Below are positions 5,879 through 15,856 of a stretch of 64,000 nt of DNA, in pieces. Within the stretch, counting starts at the first letter, position 1. Each line of letters begins with the position of its first letter. Under the pieces are notes generated by a model. It did no database searches. It was given only the letters and a program-made list of their open reading frames with translations, and was not told the DNA's origin. This DNA comes from Cellulosilyticum sp. (GTDB taxonomy: Bacteria; Bacillota; Clostridia; Lachnospirales; Cellulosilyticaceae): positions 1 to 64,000 of the forward strand of contig SVDC01000011.1 in NCBI GenBank assembly GCA_015058045.1, written 5' to 3'. Made by a program: the position numbers and the translations under genes.

Positions 5879-7951
5879 CTAGTTCTTATTTTGTTTACCA
5901 TAGTTACATTTTTGATTACGGCATACAATTTTCTTGTTTTTAGAATTGCCTTTCTCTACTAAAGCTTCCCCACATACTGGACATTTTTCACCTGTTGGTT
6001 TGTCCCATGACATAAACTCACAGCTTTCACCATTATATTCACACCCATAGTAAGTACGACCTTTTTTACTTTTCTTAAGCAATATCTTGCCACCACACTC
6101 TGGACATTTTACCCCTATATCCTCAAACCACGGTTTTGTTCCATTACAATCAGGAAAATTTGGACAGCCTAAGAATTTTCCATATTTTCCGTAGCGTACA
6201 ATCATATTCGTTCCGCACTTATCACATGGAATATCTGTTGTCTCTGTTAAATCAATATTTTCAATTTGATTTTCAGCATATACTAAAGTTTCATGGAAAT
6301 GTGGATAAAATGATTTAATAATTTCTTTCCATTCTACATTACCTGATGCAATTTCATCTAAAATACGTTCCATATTTGCAGTAAAATCCACATCTACAAT
6401 CTCATCAAAATACTCACACATAATTTGATTAACCACTTCTCCAAGCTCGGTAATATAAAGCATTTTACTTTCTTTTACAATGTATCCTCTTGCAAGAAGT
6501 GTTGTGATTGTTGGTGCATAAGTACTTGGTCTTCCTACCCCATTTTCCTCAAGTGCCTTAACTAAGGTTGCTTCTGAAAAATGTGCTGGCGGCTGTGTAA
6601 AGTGCTGATTTGGAATGACACTACCACATCCCAACACGTCACCCTCTGCTACATTAAACTTAGCTTCCTTTTTACCTTTTTCTTCTTCTAAGTTATAAAC
6701 TTTTAAGAAACCATCAAATAATTGTAATGAATAAGAAGCTTTAAACTGATAAACACCATTTTCAATTTTAATAGAATATGTTTCAAATTGAGCTGGCGCC
6801 ATCTGACTTGCTAAGAAGCGATTCCAAATCATTTGGTAAAGTCTAAATTGATCTCTTGATAAATATTCTTTGATTTCTTGAGGTTCATATTCCATATAAG
6901 TCGGTCTAATAGCCTCATGTGCATCTTGTACATTAGATTTCTTAGATTTTTCTTTTACTTTTTGTTCACTTAAATACTGTTCCCCATACTTTGCTTTAAT
7001 GTATACTTCAGCCTCTTCCTTTGCTTTATCAGCTATACGAATAGAGTCTGTACGAATATAAGTTACAATACCTACCTCTTTCTTTCCAACCTTAATCCCT
7101 TCATATAACTGTTGAGCAATATTCATTGTCTTTTGGGTTGAAAATCCTAAATGTTTGGCCGCCTCTTGTTGCATGGTACTTGTTGTAAAAGGTAGTACTG
7201 TATTTCTTATACGTGTTCCTTTTTTACTACTAACTACTTTAAATTCACCTTGCTCACAAGCTTCAATAATCTCCTTAGCTTCTGATTCACTATGAATTTC
7301 AACTTTCTTGCCATCTTTACTATCTAGGGTTGCCTCAAAAGCTTTCCCTTTTTCCTGACGTAAGTTGGCTGTAATACTCCAATATTCTTCTTCTACAAAT
7401 TCTTTAATTTGTTTATCTCTATCACTAATTAATCTAAGAGTAACAGATTGAACGCGCCCTGCACTCAAACCTTTTCGTATTTTCTTCCATAATAATGGGC
7501 TAATTTGGTAACCTACAAGTCGATCCAACACACGCCTTGCTTGTTGTGCATCAACTAAGTCCATATTTATATCACGTGGATGTTTAATCGCTTCCTTTAC
7601 CGCTTGCTCCGTAATCTCATTAAATGTAATACGGCACACCTTTTTATCTTGTAGTTTGAGTGCGTAATACAAATGCCATGAAATAGCTTCCCCCTCGCGG
7701 TCAGGGTCAGTTGCTAAATAAATGCATTTTGCGTTTTTAGCATCTTTTCGCATCTTTTGTAATAATTCGCCTTTACCTCTTATAGTAATATATTTAGGCT
7801 CATAATTATTTTCTACGTCAACACCTAATTGACTTTTTGGTAAATCTCTTACATGTCCAATAGATGCTTCTACTTTATAATTTTTGCCTAAAAAACGGCT
7901 TATTGTATTTACTTTAGCTGCTGATTCAACAATTACTAAATTATCAGCCAT
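5879..7951 (-). CDS. topA: DNA topoisomerase I
   Basis: This 690-aa type IA topoisomerase relaxes negative supercoils. The TOPRIM domain is at the N-terminus (Glu9 in VIVES; metal-binding TDPDREGE at 81-88), and the active-site Tyr298 lies in GIVTYIRTDS. Three C-terminal four-Cys zinc ribbons follow (about 577-690), each with a CxxCG start. Length and layout match Firmicute TopA. It lies 12 bp downstream of dprA, the usual dprA-topA pair in Clostridia and Bacilli. Confidence 0.98.
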   Translation of the reverse strand: MADNLVIVESAAKVNTISRFLGKNYKVEASIGHVRDLPKSQLGVDVENNYEPKYITIRGKGELLQKMRKDAKNAKCIYLATDPDREGEAISWHLYYALKLQDKKVCRITFNEITEQAVKEAIKHPRDINMDLVDAQQARRVLDRLVGYQISPLLWKKIRKGLSAGRVQSVTLRLISDRDKQIKEFVEEEYWSITANLRQEKGKAFEATLDSKDGKKVEIHSESEAKEIIEACEQGEFKVVSSKKGTRIRNTVLPFTTSTMQQEAAKHLGFSTQKTMNIAQQLYEGIKVGKKEVGIVTYIRTDSIRIADKAKEEAEVYIKAKYGEQYLSEQKVKEKSKKSNVQDAHEAIRPTYMEYEPQEIKEYLSRDQFRLYQMIWNRFLASQMAPAQFETYSIKIENGVYQFKASYSLQLFDGFLKVYNLEEEKGKKEAKFNVAEGDVLGCGSVIPNQHFTQPPAHFSEATLVKALEENGVGRPSTYAPTITTLLARGYIVKESKMLYITELGEVVNQIMCEYFDEIVDVDFTANMERILDEIASGNVEWKEIIKSFYPHFHETLVYAENQIENIDLTETTDIPCDKCGTNMIVRYGKYGKFLGCPNFPDCNGTKPWFEDIGVKCPECGGKILLKKSKKGRTYYGCEYNGESCEFMSWDKPTGEKCPVCGEALVEKGNSKNKKIVCRNQKCNYGKQNKN

Positions 7952-7963
7952 ATTTGCCTCCTC

Positions 7964-9070
7964 TTAAATACGTACATATCTTTCCCCTGGTAATCTTTTT
8001 ATAAGTCCCTTAACTTCTAATTGTAATAAACTTGTATTTAATCTTTCATAGGAAAGTTGTGTGCTTTCTAATAGTTCTTTTAATTTTTCTAATAAAATGG
8101 GTTCCTGACTTACATAAGCATATACTATCCTTTCTGCTAGTGCAAGTTGATTATGCATTTTATCACTATTTTTCTTTATTATCTCATTTTTTATACCTAA
8201 TCCCTTTGGTAATTCCTCTATGATATCTTTAACAGAAAATATACACTTTGCACCATGGGCAATCAGTTCATTTGCTCCTTGGCTCATTCTACTAGACTCA
8301 TAACCTGGTACCGCATAAACCTCTCTATTATAATCTAATGCAAGCTGTGCTGTAATAAGTGAACCACTCCTTTGGGCTGCTTCCACAATAACAATGCCAT
8401 AGCATAATCCGCTAATTATACGATTACGTCTTGGAAAATGATAAGGCCTTCCTTTTACAAATGGTTCATACTCTGAAACCACACAACCATTATCTAACAA
8501 TTCATTATATAAACGCCTATTGCATTCTGGATAGCATACATTAACCCCTGTACCTAGTACTGCTATAGTGGCTCCATTCTGCTTAAGTGCACCTTGATGA
8601 CCTGCAGCATCAATCCCCATTGCCATTCCACTAACAACCGTAATTCCATAATCAGCAAGCTCTTCACCTAAACGTCTTGCTATACGGTCACCATATTCAG
8701 TACACTTCCTCGCACCTACTATTCCTATTGCAGGCATGCTTAGATACTCTTTATTTCCTTTAATATAAATTACCATAGGCGGATCTGGAATCTCCTTTAA
8801 TAACTTAGGATAGGTTTCATCAAAATATCCCACCACCTCAATTTGTTCCTGTCTACATTCTAATAATATTCTTTTATATTCATCTAGTTGCTGCTTACTT
8901 TTTTCAATAAGTAAAATAGCTTGTTCAGATAAACCCCATATCCTATATAACTGCGGTTTTACTTGGTACATTTCTTGAAAAGTATTTACCTTTTCTAATA
9001 GAAGCTTTTTAACATAAATAGATAACTTTAATTTATGAAACCAGATATCATATATTTTACTCATCATCAC
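7964..9070 (-). CDS. dprA: DNA processing protein DprA
   Basis: This 368-aa protein binds incoming single-stranded DNA and loads RecA in natural transformation. It has an N-terminal SAM-like domain (1-80), the Rossmann-fold DprA core with GIVGARKCTEYG (about 116-127), SGMAMGIDAAGHQGAL and PRRNRIISGL, and a C-terminal winged helix (about 305-368). Three ATGs stand together at 9070-9062, so the exact start is uncertain by two residues. It is divergent from comM, another competence-associated gene. Confidence 0.96.
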   Translation of the reverse strand: MMMSKIYDIWFHKLKLSIYVKKLLLEKVNTFQEMYQVKPQLYRIWGLSEQAILLIEKSKQQLDEYKRILLECRQEQIEVVGYFDETYPKLLKEIPDPPMVIYIKGNKEYLSMPAIGIVGARKCTEYGDRIARRLGEELADYGITVVSGMAMGIDAAGHQGALKQNGATIAVLGTGVNVCYPECNRRLYNELLDNGCVVSEYEPFVKGRPYHFPRRNRIISGLCYGIVIVEAAQRSGSLITAQLALDYNREVYAVPGYESSRMSQGANELIAHGAKCIFSVKDIIEELPKGLGIKNEIIKKNSDKMHNQLALAERIVYAYVSQEPILLEKLKELLESTQLSYERLNTSLLQLEVKGLIKRLPGERYVRI

Positions 9071-9168
9071 ACCACTTTGTCTATTTAAATTTTTATTTTT
9101 CTATATTTTAGGTTATTTTTTCATATTATGGATATACTCTAGAAAATTATTATTGAAAGGATACCCTA

Positions 9169-10686
9169 ATGTTTTGTAAATTAAACAGTTATTGCTTAAA
9201 CGGTATAGATGCTTTTCCTGTTGAAGTAGAAGTCGATTTGCATAATGGGCTGCCAGGCTTTGATATTGTTGGCTTACCTGATAGTGCAGTAAAAGAAGCA
9301 AGAGAACGCGTTAAAAGTGCCATAACCAATAGTGGATTTAGCTTTCCAATCTGCCATATTACTATTAACCTTGCACCAGCGGATATAAAAAAAGAAGGTT
9401 GCATATATGACCTTCCTATTGCTCTAGGTATATTATGTTGTTTAAATGAAATCTCTTCCCAAGAACTCAACCGATATCTCTTTATTGGTGAACTCGCCTT
9501 AGATGGTTCTATCAGAAATGTACGTGGCTTACTTCCTCTTTTATGTGCTGTTCATCATACAAATCTTGCTTGTATTATTCCTTCATCTAATGCTGAAGAA
9601 GCTTCTTTACTTCAAGAGTTAGAAATCCATCTTGCTAATCACTTAAAAGAAGTGGTAAATTATCTTAAGATGAATACCCCCTTACCTATTTGCCACAAAA
9701 AAACTCTTTGTCCTTCCTCTACTCATTCTTCCTTAGACTACGTAGATGTTAAAGGACAAGAAACCGTAAAGAGAGGACTAATGCTTTGCGCTGCCGGATC
9801 CCATAACGCACTTTTAATTGGTCCTCCAGGCTCTGGAAAAACCATGCTAGTCCAACGCCTTCCCACTATTATGCCACCTCTTACAGAAAACGAATGTATT
9901 GAAATCACCAAAATATATAGCATTGCTCAGCAACTTAATAACTGTCAAATAATTACTCAGCGACCTTTTAGAGCACCTCATCACACCATTTCAAACTATG
10001 GATTGGTTGGTGGCGGACTTCACCCTAAACCAGGGGAAATTAGTTTAGCTCACCTAGGTGTACTCTTTTTAGATGAACTTTTAGAATTTAACAAAGAAGC
10101 ACTTGAATTACTTAGACAACCCTTAGAATCGCATCATATTACACTCTCTCGTGCACAAATTAGTTTTACTTATCCTGCTAATTTCTTGTTTATTGCAGCT
10201 ACAAACCCTTGCCCTTGTGGCTATTATCCTGATCCCAAACGATGTAGTTGCTCATTACAAAGTATTAAAAAATACATTAGCAAACTATCTGGTCCTCTTA
10301 TTAGCAGAATTGATCTTCATTTAGAGACACATATGCCTACACTTAAGGATTTTAAAAGTACCAATGTTCTATCTTCTAATGATATGAAACAAATTGTTCA
10401 GGATGTCCATGAAATCCAAAAGAAACGCTATCAAGGCACTTCCATTTTATATAATAGTCAAATACCTACTCAATTTATTTCAATGTATTGTCCAATGACT
10501 TCTTCTGCCGAAGATCTTCTTCATCAATGGCTTGAATCTACTCATGCTAACATTAGAGCTTATGATAAAATCTTACGCCTAGCTCGCACCATTGCAGATG
10601 TATCACATCACAACACAATTGATATGGACCATATCTCAGAAGCTATTCATTATCGCATTTTAGACTACCCATTCTGCACATCATAA
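9169..10686 (+). CDS. comM: YifB/ComM-family Mg-chelatase-like AAA+ ATPase
   Basis: This 505-aa protein has an N-terminal ChlI-like S5-fold domain (1-165; LPGFDIVGLPDSAVKEARERV is the family signature). The AAA+ core follows: Walker A GPPGSGKT (218-225), Walker B LGVLFLDELLEF (about 294-303), and the Cys motif NPCPCGYYPDPKRCSC. A C-terminal helical lid completes it. ComM is a helicase promoting branch migration during natural transformation. Its divergence from dprA supports a DNA-uptake role, but no com pilus genes are visible here. Confidence 0.95.
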   Translation: MFCKLNSYCLNGIDAFPVEVEVDLHNGLPGFDIVGLPDSAVKEARERVKSAITNSGFSFPICHITINLAPADIKKEGCIYDLPIALGILCCLNEISSQELNRYLFIGELALDGSIRNVRGLLPLLCAVHHTNLACIIPSSNAEEASLLQELEIHLANHLKEVVNYLKMNTPLPICHKKTLCPSSTHSSLDYVDVKGQETVKRGLMLCAAGSHNALLIGPPGSGKTMLVQRLPTIMPPLTENECIEITKIYSIAQQLNNCQIITQRPFRAPHHTISNYGLVGGGLHPKPGEISLAHLGVLFLDELLEFNKEALELLRQPLESHHITLSRAQISFTYPANFLFIAATNPCPCGYYPDPKRCSCSLQSIKKYISKLSGPLISRIDLHLETHMPTLKDFKSTNVLSSNDMKQIVQDVHEIQKKRYQGTSILYNSQIPTQFISMYCPMTSSAEDLLHQWLESTHANIRAYDKILRLARTIADVSHHNTIDMDHISEAIHYRILDYPFCTS

Positions 10687-10719
10687 AGGAGTTATTCAAC
10701 TTTGAATAACTCCTTTATT
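10685..10719. terminator. Bidirectional terminator between comM and nrdR
   Basis: Stem AAAGGAGTTATTC/GAATAACTCCTTT with loop AACTTT, starting at the comM stop and overlapping the last codons of nrdR. It serves the two convergent genes. Confidence 0.85.
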
Positions 10720-11172
10720 CTTGTGCCTTTTTATATTTTCTAACTCCGTAATAAATTCATCAATACAAATAAACTGCTTATAAACTGAAGCAAAACGTAT
10801 ATAAGAAACTTCATCTACTTCTCTTAACAATTGCATAGTAATCTCCCCAATCTGAGTAGATGAAATCTCCCTTAATTCTCTATTAAATAATTGTGTTTCA
10901 ATAGTATGTACAAGCGTTTCAATCTGTTCAATAGAAATATTACGTTTATTGCAAGAACGTAATATTCCTTTAAACAATTTATCTCGATCAAACACTTCTC
11001 GAGATTGATTCTTTTTTATAACCATCAGAGGAACTGTTTCAATCTTTTCATATGTGGTAAATCGCCGACTACAGCTTTCACATTGGCGACGTCTTTTAAT
11101 AGAATCATCTTCATTAACTGGTCTAGAATTTAACACTTTAGATGTTATACTCCCACAATATGGACATTTCAT
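10696..11172 (-). CDS. nrdR: Transcriptional repressor NrdR
   Basis: This 158-aa repressor of ribonucleotide reductase genes senses ATP/dATP. The N-terminal zinc ribbon has C3, C6, C31 and C34 (MKCPYCG, CESCSRRFTT). The ATP-cone follows (about 48-138; VIKKNQSREVFDRDKL). The length is typical (150-160). It lies after sigG on the same strand, a common Clostridial neighbour. Confidence 0.97.
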   Translation of the reverse strand: MKCPYCGSITSKVLNSRPVNEDDSIKRRRQCESCSRRFTTYEKIETVPLMVIKKNQSREVFDRDKLFKGILRSCNKRNISIEQIETLVHTIETQLFNRELREISSTQIGEITMQLLREVDEVSYIRFASVYKQFICIDEFITELENIKRHKNKGVIQS

Positions 11173-11302
11173 AAGCCTTTCCTCCTTATCCTCTACATGT
11201 CAAAATTATTGCATCTTATCTCTTAAAAGTCAATAATCTACTATTTTTCTCTACTTAAAAAGTATGTCGCTAAATCCCATTTTTCATTTCTATAGCCGTA
11301 CT

Positions 11303-12076
11303 TTAAATATATTTTTTCATATGATTTAATGCTGTTTTCTCTAATCTAGATACCTGCGCCTGAGAAATACCTATTTCATTAGCAACTTCCATTTGTGTTT
11401 TTCCTGCAAAAAAGCGTAACATCAAAATTTGCTTTTCTCGTTCATTAATTCGTTTCATAGCTTCTTTTAATGCAATATTTTCTAACCAAATATCATCTTG
11501 ATTTTTATCATCACTTACCTGATCCATAATATAGAGTGTATCACTCTCATCATGGTAGACTGGTTCGAATAGAGAAATAGGATCTTGTATGGCATCTAGC
11601 GCAAATACAATGTCTTCTTTCTTAATCCCTAATTCATTTGCAATCTCTTGAATACTGGGTTCTTTGGCATTCTTTTTAGTCAGTTGTTCTTTTGTTTGTA
11701 GTGCTTTGTAGGCTGTATCTCTTAGAGAACGACTTACCCTAATTGCATTATTATCTCTAAGATAACGTCTAATTTCTCCTATAATCATCGGCACTGCGTA
11801 GGTAGAAAACTTAACATTTTGACTCACATCAAAGTTATCAATGGCTTTTATAAGTCCAATACATCCCACTTGAAACAAATCATCTACATGTTCTCCACGA
11901 TTATTAAAGCGCTGAATAACACTTAGTACAAGCCTTAAATTACCTTTAATATACTCTTCTCTTGCTGTATTATCCCCCGATAAAATCTTCTCAAATAATG
12001 CTTCTTTTTGTTCACCAGATAGAATAGGTAATTTTGCTGTATTTACGCCACATATTTCTACTTTATTAATTGCCAT
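11303..12076 (-). CDS. sigG: Late forespore sigma factor SigG
   Basis: This 257-aa sigma-70 family factor drives late forespore genes. The N-terminus MAINKVEICGVNTAKLP is typical of SigG and includes the segment contacted by anti-sigma factors such as CsfB and SpoIIAB. Region 2 (about 40-110) has NLRLVLSVIQRF and VKFSTYAVPMIIGEIRRYLRD. Regions 3 and 4 follow, with HTH EIGISQAQVSRLEK near the end. It stands directly after spoIIGA-sigE, as in Bacillus and Clostridium. The 84-bp gap to sigE leaves room for its own promoter. Confidence 0.97.
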   Translation of the reverse strand: MAINKVEICGVNTAKLPILSGEQKEALFEKILSGDNTAREEYIKGNLRLVLSVIQRFNNRGEHVDDLFQVGCIGLIKAIDNFDVSQNVKFSTYAVPMIIGEIRRYLRDNNAIRVSRSLRDTAYKALQTKEQLTKKNAKEPSIQEIANELGIKKEDIVFALDAIQDPISLFEPVYHDESDTLYIMDQVSDDKNQDDIWLENIALKEAMKRINEREKQILMLRFFAGKTQMEVANEIGISQAQVSRLEKTALNHMKKYI

Positions 12077-12160
12077 CTTTATGCCTCCTAGGAATCGATA
12101 TTAAGTGCACACAAAGTCTATAAGTTATCTTTTCCATCACAGGCATATTTATTCATTTTC

Positions 12161-12913
12161 TTAACTCATTCTATTAATTTCCTTTTTTAATCTAAGTATA
12201 ATCTTCTTTTCTAATCTTGATATATAAGATTGGGAAATCCCTAATAAATCGGCAACTTCCTTCTGTGTTTTTTCTTTTCCTTGTGTTGTAAAACCAAATC
12301 TCAGCTCAACAATTTCCCTTTCCCTATCAGAAAGTTTCAAAAGTGCTTGCTTGAGTAATTTCTTATCTACTTCTTCTTCAATATTACGATATATGATATC
12401 CGGCTCTGTACCTAAAATATCAGAAAGTAAAAGTTCATTTCCATCCCAATCCACATTTAATGGTTCATCAATGGATACCTCTGTTTTCAGCTTATTAGTG
12501 CGACGTAAAAACATTAAAATTTCATTTTCAATACATCTAGAAGCATATGTAGCCAATTTTATTTTCTTACTAGGATTAAATGTATTAATTGATTTAATCA
12601 GTCCAATCGTCCCAATAGATATTAAGTCTTCCATGTGAATCCCCGTATTCTCAAACTTTCTAGCAATATAAACAACCAATCTTAAATTTCTTTCAATTAA
12701 TACAGTCTTTATTTCTCTCATTTTTTCTTCATTCTCAGCAAATTCTACAAGCAGATTTATCAACTTTTCTTCTTCTTCCCTTGTTAAAGGAGGAGGTAGT
12801 ACATCACTTCCACCTATATAATGTATAGATTGCCCCTGTTTTTTACTATATAAATAATATAGTTTTCTCCAAAACCCTTTAAACTTCTCTTTCCACTTCC
12901 AACTCATTTTCAT
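12161..12913 (-). CDS. sigE: Pro-SigE, early mother-cell sigma factor
   Basis: This 250-aa protein carries an N-terminal pro-sequence (about 1-27, basic/aromatic, membrane-associating) removed by SpoIIGA. Region 2 ([36 protein letters not shown]) and region 4 ([19 protein letters not shown]) are intact. The ATG overlaps the spoIIGA stop (ATGA arrangement), giving translational coupling of protease and substrate. Confidence 0.97.
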   Translation of the reverse strand: MKMSWKWKEKFKGFWRKLYYLYSKKQGQSIHYIGGSDVLPPPLTREEEEKLINLLVEFAENEEKMREIKTVLIERNLRLVVYIARKFENTGIHMEDLISIGTIGLIKSINTFNPSKKIKLATYASRCIENEILMFLRRTNKLKTEVSIDEPLNVDWDGNELLLSDILGTEPDIIYRNIEEEVDKKLLKQALLKLSDREREIVELRFGFTTQGKEKTQKEVADLLGISQSYISRLEKKIILRLKKEINRMS

Positions 12914-13806
12914 GATACCCTAGCCTCCTCTAAAATAAATTCCGGATGCAGTAACGCTTGAAATTGTCTATCCGAAAATAATCTTTCACTGGATATTCCT
13001 ACTATGCAAGGTGTTACTCTGATTTTTTTATTATATTTTTGTATTTCTATTTGATCCACTTGTACACGCCATAAAAAACCATTTTTACACCCTACACTAT
13101 TAAAGGGTATAAGTTGCTCTAATGCGTATACCCCATTTATAATCCCTTCCTCTATTTCCTTATCATTAGACTTTTTAAAATACTCATATGTCTCCTGTTC
13201 AACATTAGTCAATAAAGATTTAATACCATCATACTCTACAACAAGTACAGGTTCATGCTTATAAGGGGTATAGAGTAAATTTCCAGTATCTAACAGAGAC
13301 TGCAAACATATATCTTTGCCTTTATAATGGATTGTCAGTGTATATTCAAATGCCGGAAAAATAAATTGCCGGCGAAGTAAGTAAAATCCACTATAAAAAC
13401 AAACTACCACCACTATTCCTATTCCTAATAGAAGTAAAATGCTTACTGAACTAGGCTCGCTGCTTGCACCATTTATTAAATACCAACTACTAAAAACCAC
13501 GCCACCAAATAGCGCTGCACTTACCATACAAAGTATATACTCTTTGAAAAAAAGCTTGTAGTGATTTGGTTTATAAAGTATCAAAATAGAAGGTATCGGG
13601 ATCACCAACGCATAGATTGCATATGGAATCTTCTGTAATAAGGGCATAACAGGTAGCATACAATATACCAAGGATGCTATTGCACCAGCTAAGAAGGTTA
13701 CTGTATACTTTATATGCTTATTAAGCATTAATGAAACACAGCAGAAAATAAATGTATTCATCATCCAATTAATAAAGAAAAGTATATCTAAATAAATGAC
13801 ATACAC
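12910..13806 (-). CDS. spoIIGA: Sporulation sigma-E processing peptidase SpoIIGA
   Basis: This 298-aa membrane aspartic protease activates pro-SigE at the septum after engagement by SpoIIR. The N-terminal half has five predicted membrane helices (1-145). The soluble protease half carries LLDTGN with catalytic Asp173. I place the start at GTG 13806, which follows GGGAGG at 7 bp and gives the family N-terminus ([14 protein letters not shown]). The longer frame to 13917 has no comparable ribosome binding site. B. subtilis SpoIIGA is 309 aa. Confidence 0.93.
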   Translation of the reverse strand: MYVIYLDILFFINWMMNTFIFCCVSLMLNKHIKYTVTFLAGAIASLVYCMLPVMPLLQKIPYAIYALVIPIPSILILYKPNHYKLFFKEYILCMVSAALFGGVVFSSWYLINGASSEPSSVSILLLLGIGIVVVVCFYSGFYLLRRQFIFPAFEYTLTIHYKGKDICLQSLLDTGNLLYTPYKHEPVLVVEYDGIKSLLTNVEQETYEYFKKSNDKEIEEGIINGVYALEQLIPFNSVGCKNGFLWRVQVDQIEIQKYNKKIRVTPCIVGISSERLFSDRQFQALLHPEFILEEARVS

Positions 13807-13900
13807 AACTCTACCTCCCTTCTTATCATTCCTTCCCTTATCGACTCTCTTATTGTATCTAAAAATACATACAAATTTTGTAAAAACTAAAACAAAAACA

Positions 13901-13932
13901 AAAAAAAGATACGACAATATCGTATCTTTTTT
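13901..13932 (-). terminator. ftsZ terminator
   Basis: Stem AAAAAGATACGA/TCGTATCTTTTT with a 5-nt loop. On the minus strand it follows the ftsZ stop by a few bases and ends in a T7 tract. It separates the dcw cluster from spoIIGA-sigE. Confidence 0.85.
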
Positions 13933-13939
13933 ATTCTGT

Positions 13940-15076
13940 CTATCGATTTCTTTTTAAGAAATGAGGTATTTCCACTTGAATATCTTTCATTGGTGTAAAT
14001 CCACGTTCCTCTTCAGTTATTTGATATGCTTTTACAGGTTGCTCATGTATAGCTGTCTCTTCTTTTGGAGCCTGTTGTACAGGTTGAGCTTGTACAGGTT
14101 TAAAATTATTAAGCGAAACATCTCCATTTTGGAAATCTGTTGCAATAACTGTAATAATAATTTCTTCTCCTAAATTTTCATTTATTGAAGTACCGAAGAT
14201 AATTTCTGCATCTGGGTCAACTGCTTCACGAATTAATCCCATACCTACATTAGCTTCCATAAGCCCTAAAGACTCTCCACCACACATATTAACAAGTACA
14301 CAACGTGCACCATCAATACTCGTATCTAGAAGTGGACTACTAATCGCGAATTTAACTGCTTCTTCAGCTCTATTTTCACCTGTAGCACGTCCAATACCCA
14401 TATGTGCTACACCTTTATTATTCATAATTGTTCGTACATCTGCAAAGTCAAGATTAATAATACCTGGGTTAGAAATTAAATCTGTAATCCCTTGTACACC
14501 TTGTTGTAATACATCATCTGCTTTACTAAATGCATCTACCATTGTTGTCTTTTTATCTATTACTTGTAAAATTTTATCATTTGGAATCACAACTAATGTA
14601 TCTACATTTTGTTTAAGTTCTGTAATCCCTTTTTCTGCATTAATCATTCTCTTTCTACCTTCAAAAGAAAATGGCTTTGTTACAACACCAACAGTTAAAA
14701 TACCCTGTTCTTTAGCAATTCCAGCAATAACTGGCGCAGCTCCTGTTCCTGTTCCACCGCCCATACCAGCAGTGATAAATAGCATATCTGCTCCTTTAAT
14801 CGCTTCTAAAATCTCTTCTTTACTTTCCTCTGCAGATTTTGTTCCAATCTCAGGGTTAGCACCTGCACCTAATCCCCTTGTCATTTTTTCACCAATTTGT
14901 ATTTTAGTAGGTGCACCTGATCTTGCTAAAGCTTGATGATCTGTGTTAACAGTAATAAACTCAACACCATCAAGACCTTTTTCAATCATTCGGTCAACAG
15001 CATTATTACCTCCACCACCGACACCAATTACTTTAATCTGTGCACCTTGTAGTTCACTTTCCCATATTTCGAGCAC
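13940..15076 (-). CDS. ftsZ: Cell division GTPase FtsZ
   Basis: This 378-aa tubulin homologue forms the Z-ring. GTP-binding signature GGGTGTG is at 106-112, with NTD and the T7-loop synergy region ([11 protein letters not shown]) also present. A variable linker ends in the conserved C-terminal peptide [11 protein letters not shown], which docks FtsA, SepF or ZapA-type partners. ftsA, which usually precedes ftsZ, is missing here. ftsZ follows divIB directly. Confidence 0.98.
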   Translation of the reverse strand: MLEIWESELQGAQIKVIGVGGGGNNAVDRMIEKGLDGVEFITVNTDHQALARSGAPTKIQIGEKMTRGLGAGANPEIGTKSAEESKEEILEAIKGADMLFITAGMGGGTGTGAAPVIAGIAKEQGILTVGVVTKPFSFEGRKRMINAEKGITELKQNVDTLVVIPNDKILQVIDKKTTMVDAFSKADDVLQQGVQGITDLISNPGIINLDFADVRTIMNNKGVAHMGIGRATGENRAEEAVKFAISSPLLDTSIDGARCVLVNMCGGESLGLMEANVGMGLIREAVDPDAEIIFGTSINENLGEEIIITVIATDFQNGDVSLNNFKPVQAQPVQQAPKEETAIHEQPVKAYQITEEERGFTPMKDIQVEIPHFLKRNR

Positions 15077-15129
15077 TGTTGTCTCCCCCTTTTATTCTCA
15101 AGTATATTTATTATTATCGTCCTACCAAC

Positions 15130-15852
15130 CTATGTAATTTGTCTCAAAGTTGCATTTCCGGTTTTTATAAATCTACTTATATCTAATTCACCCATGGCAA
15201 AACCTTTAACTTCATAAGCTTGGATAAGTACTTCGATTTTTTTGTCAAAATCTCCTATATCACCCATTATAACATCTAACTTATCAACATACAAGTGGAT
15301 TTCTTCTATGTTATGTACATCGATTTCTTTTATTTTATCGACATATTCACACTTAATAAGTTCTGTCATAACTTCCTGTGCTACAAACCAATGCTCCTCA
15401 TTTAAAATAGGTAATGTTTCTTCTAATGTAAACTTCTCAAACTTTAATCCATCTACAACTGGAATTTCATGATATTTTTCCTGGCTCTGTTCAATCACTT
15501 GTCCTTGCTCATTTAAGCACAAATAATTCCCCTTAAATTTAACATATACGTATGGTGCCTTCTCTACTAAATCAATAACAATCTTTCCTGGAAATTTATA
15601 GCTTAGTTCAGCATTTGCAATATAAGGTAACTCTAGCAATCGATCTTGTGATGATAAATAAGCTAAATCCAATAAATGTTTCTTCTCTATCCCAGATACT
15701 TTAATAATTTCATCCTCTGAATAATACCTATTATTTGTAACCTCAATAGATTGAACATAGCAAATAGGCATCATAAACATCAACATAATAGCAATGCCTC
15801 CTATGATGCCTATATATACTTTTTTCTTATTCTTCTTTTGTGCACTATTCAA
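15130..15852 (-). CDS. divIB: Cell division protein DivIB/FtsQ
   Basis: This 240-aa bitopic membrane protein of the divisome has a short basic cytoplasmic tail (1-12), one transmembrane helix (about 13-32), a POTRA domain (about 33-102; IEVTNNRYYSEDEIIKVSGI, FPGKIVIDLVEKAPYVYV), and a beta domain. It bridges FtsL/FtsB-type proteins and septal synthases. The gene starts 4 bp after the murA stop, so co-translation is likely. Confidence 0.93.
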   Translation of the reverse strand: MNSAQKKNKKKVYIGIIGGIAIMLMFMMPICYVQSIEVTNNRYYSEDEIIKVSGIEKKHLLDLAYLSSQDRLLELPYIANAELSYKFPGKIVIDLVEKAPYVYVKFKGNYLCLNEQGQVIEQSQEKYHEIPVVDGLKFEKFTLEETLPILNEEHWFVAQEVMTELIKCEYVDKIKEIDVHNIEEIHLYVDKLDVIMGDIGDFDKKIEVLIQAYEVKGFAMGELDISRFIKTGNATLRQIT

Positions 15853-15856
15853 AGTA

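Noticed and set aside
11240..11302. sigG terminator (AAAGTA/TACTTT)
   Set aside because: Short arms far apart, with poor T-tract; read-through to nrdR or an unseen signal is equally possible.
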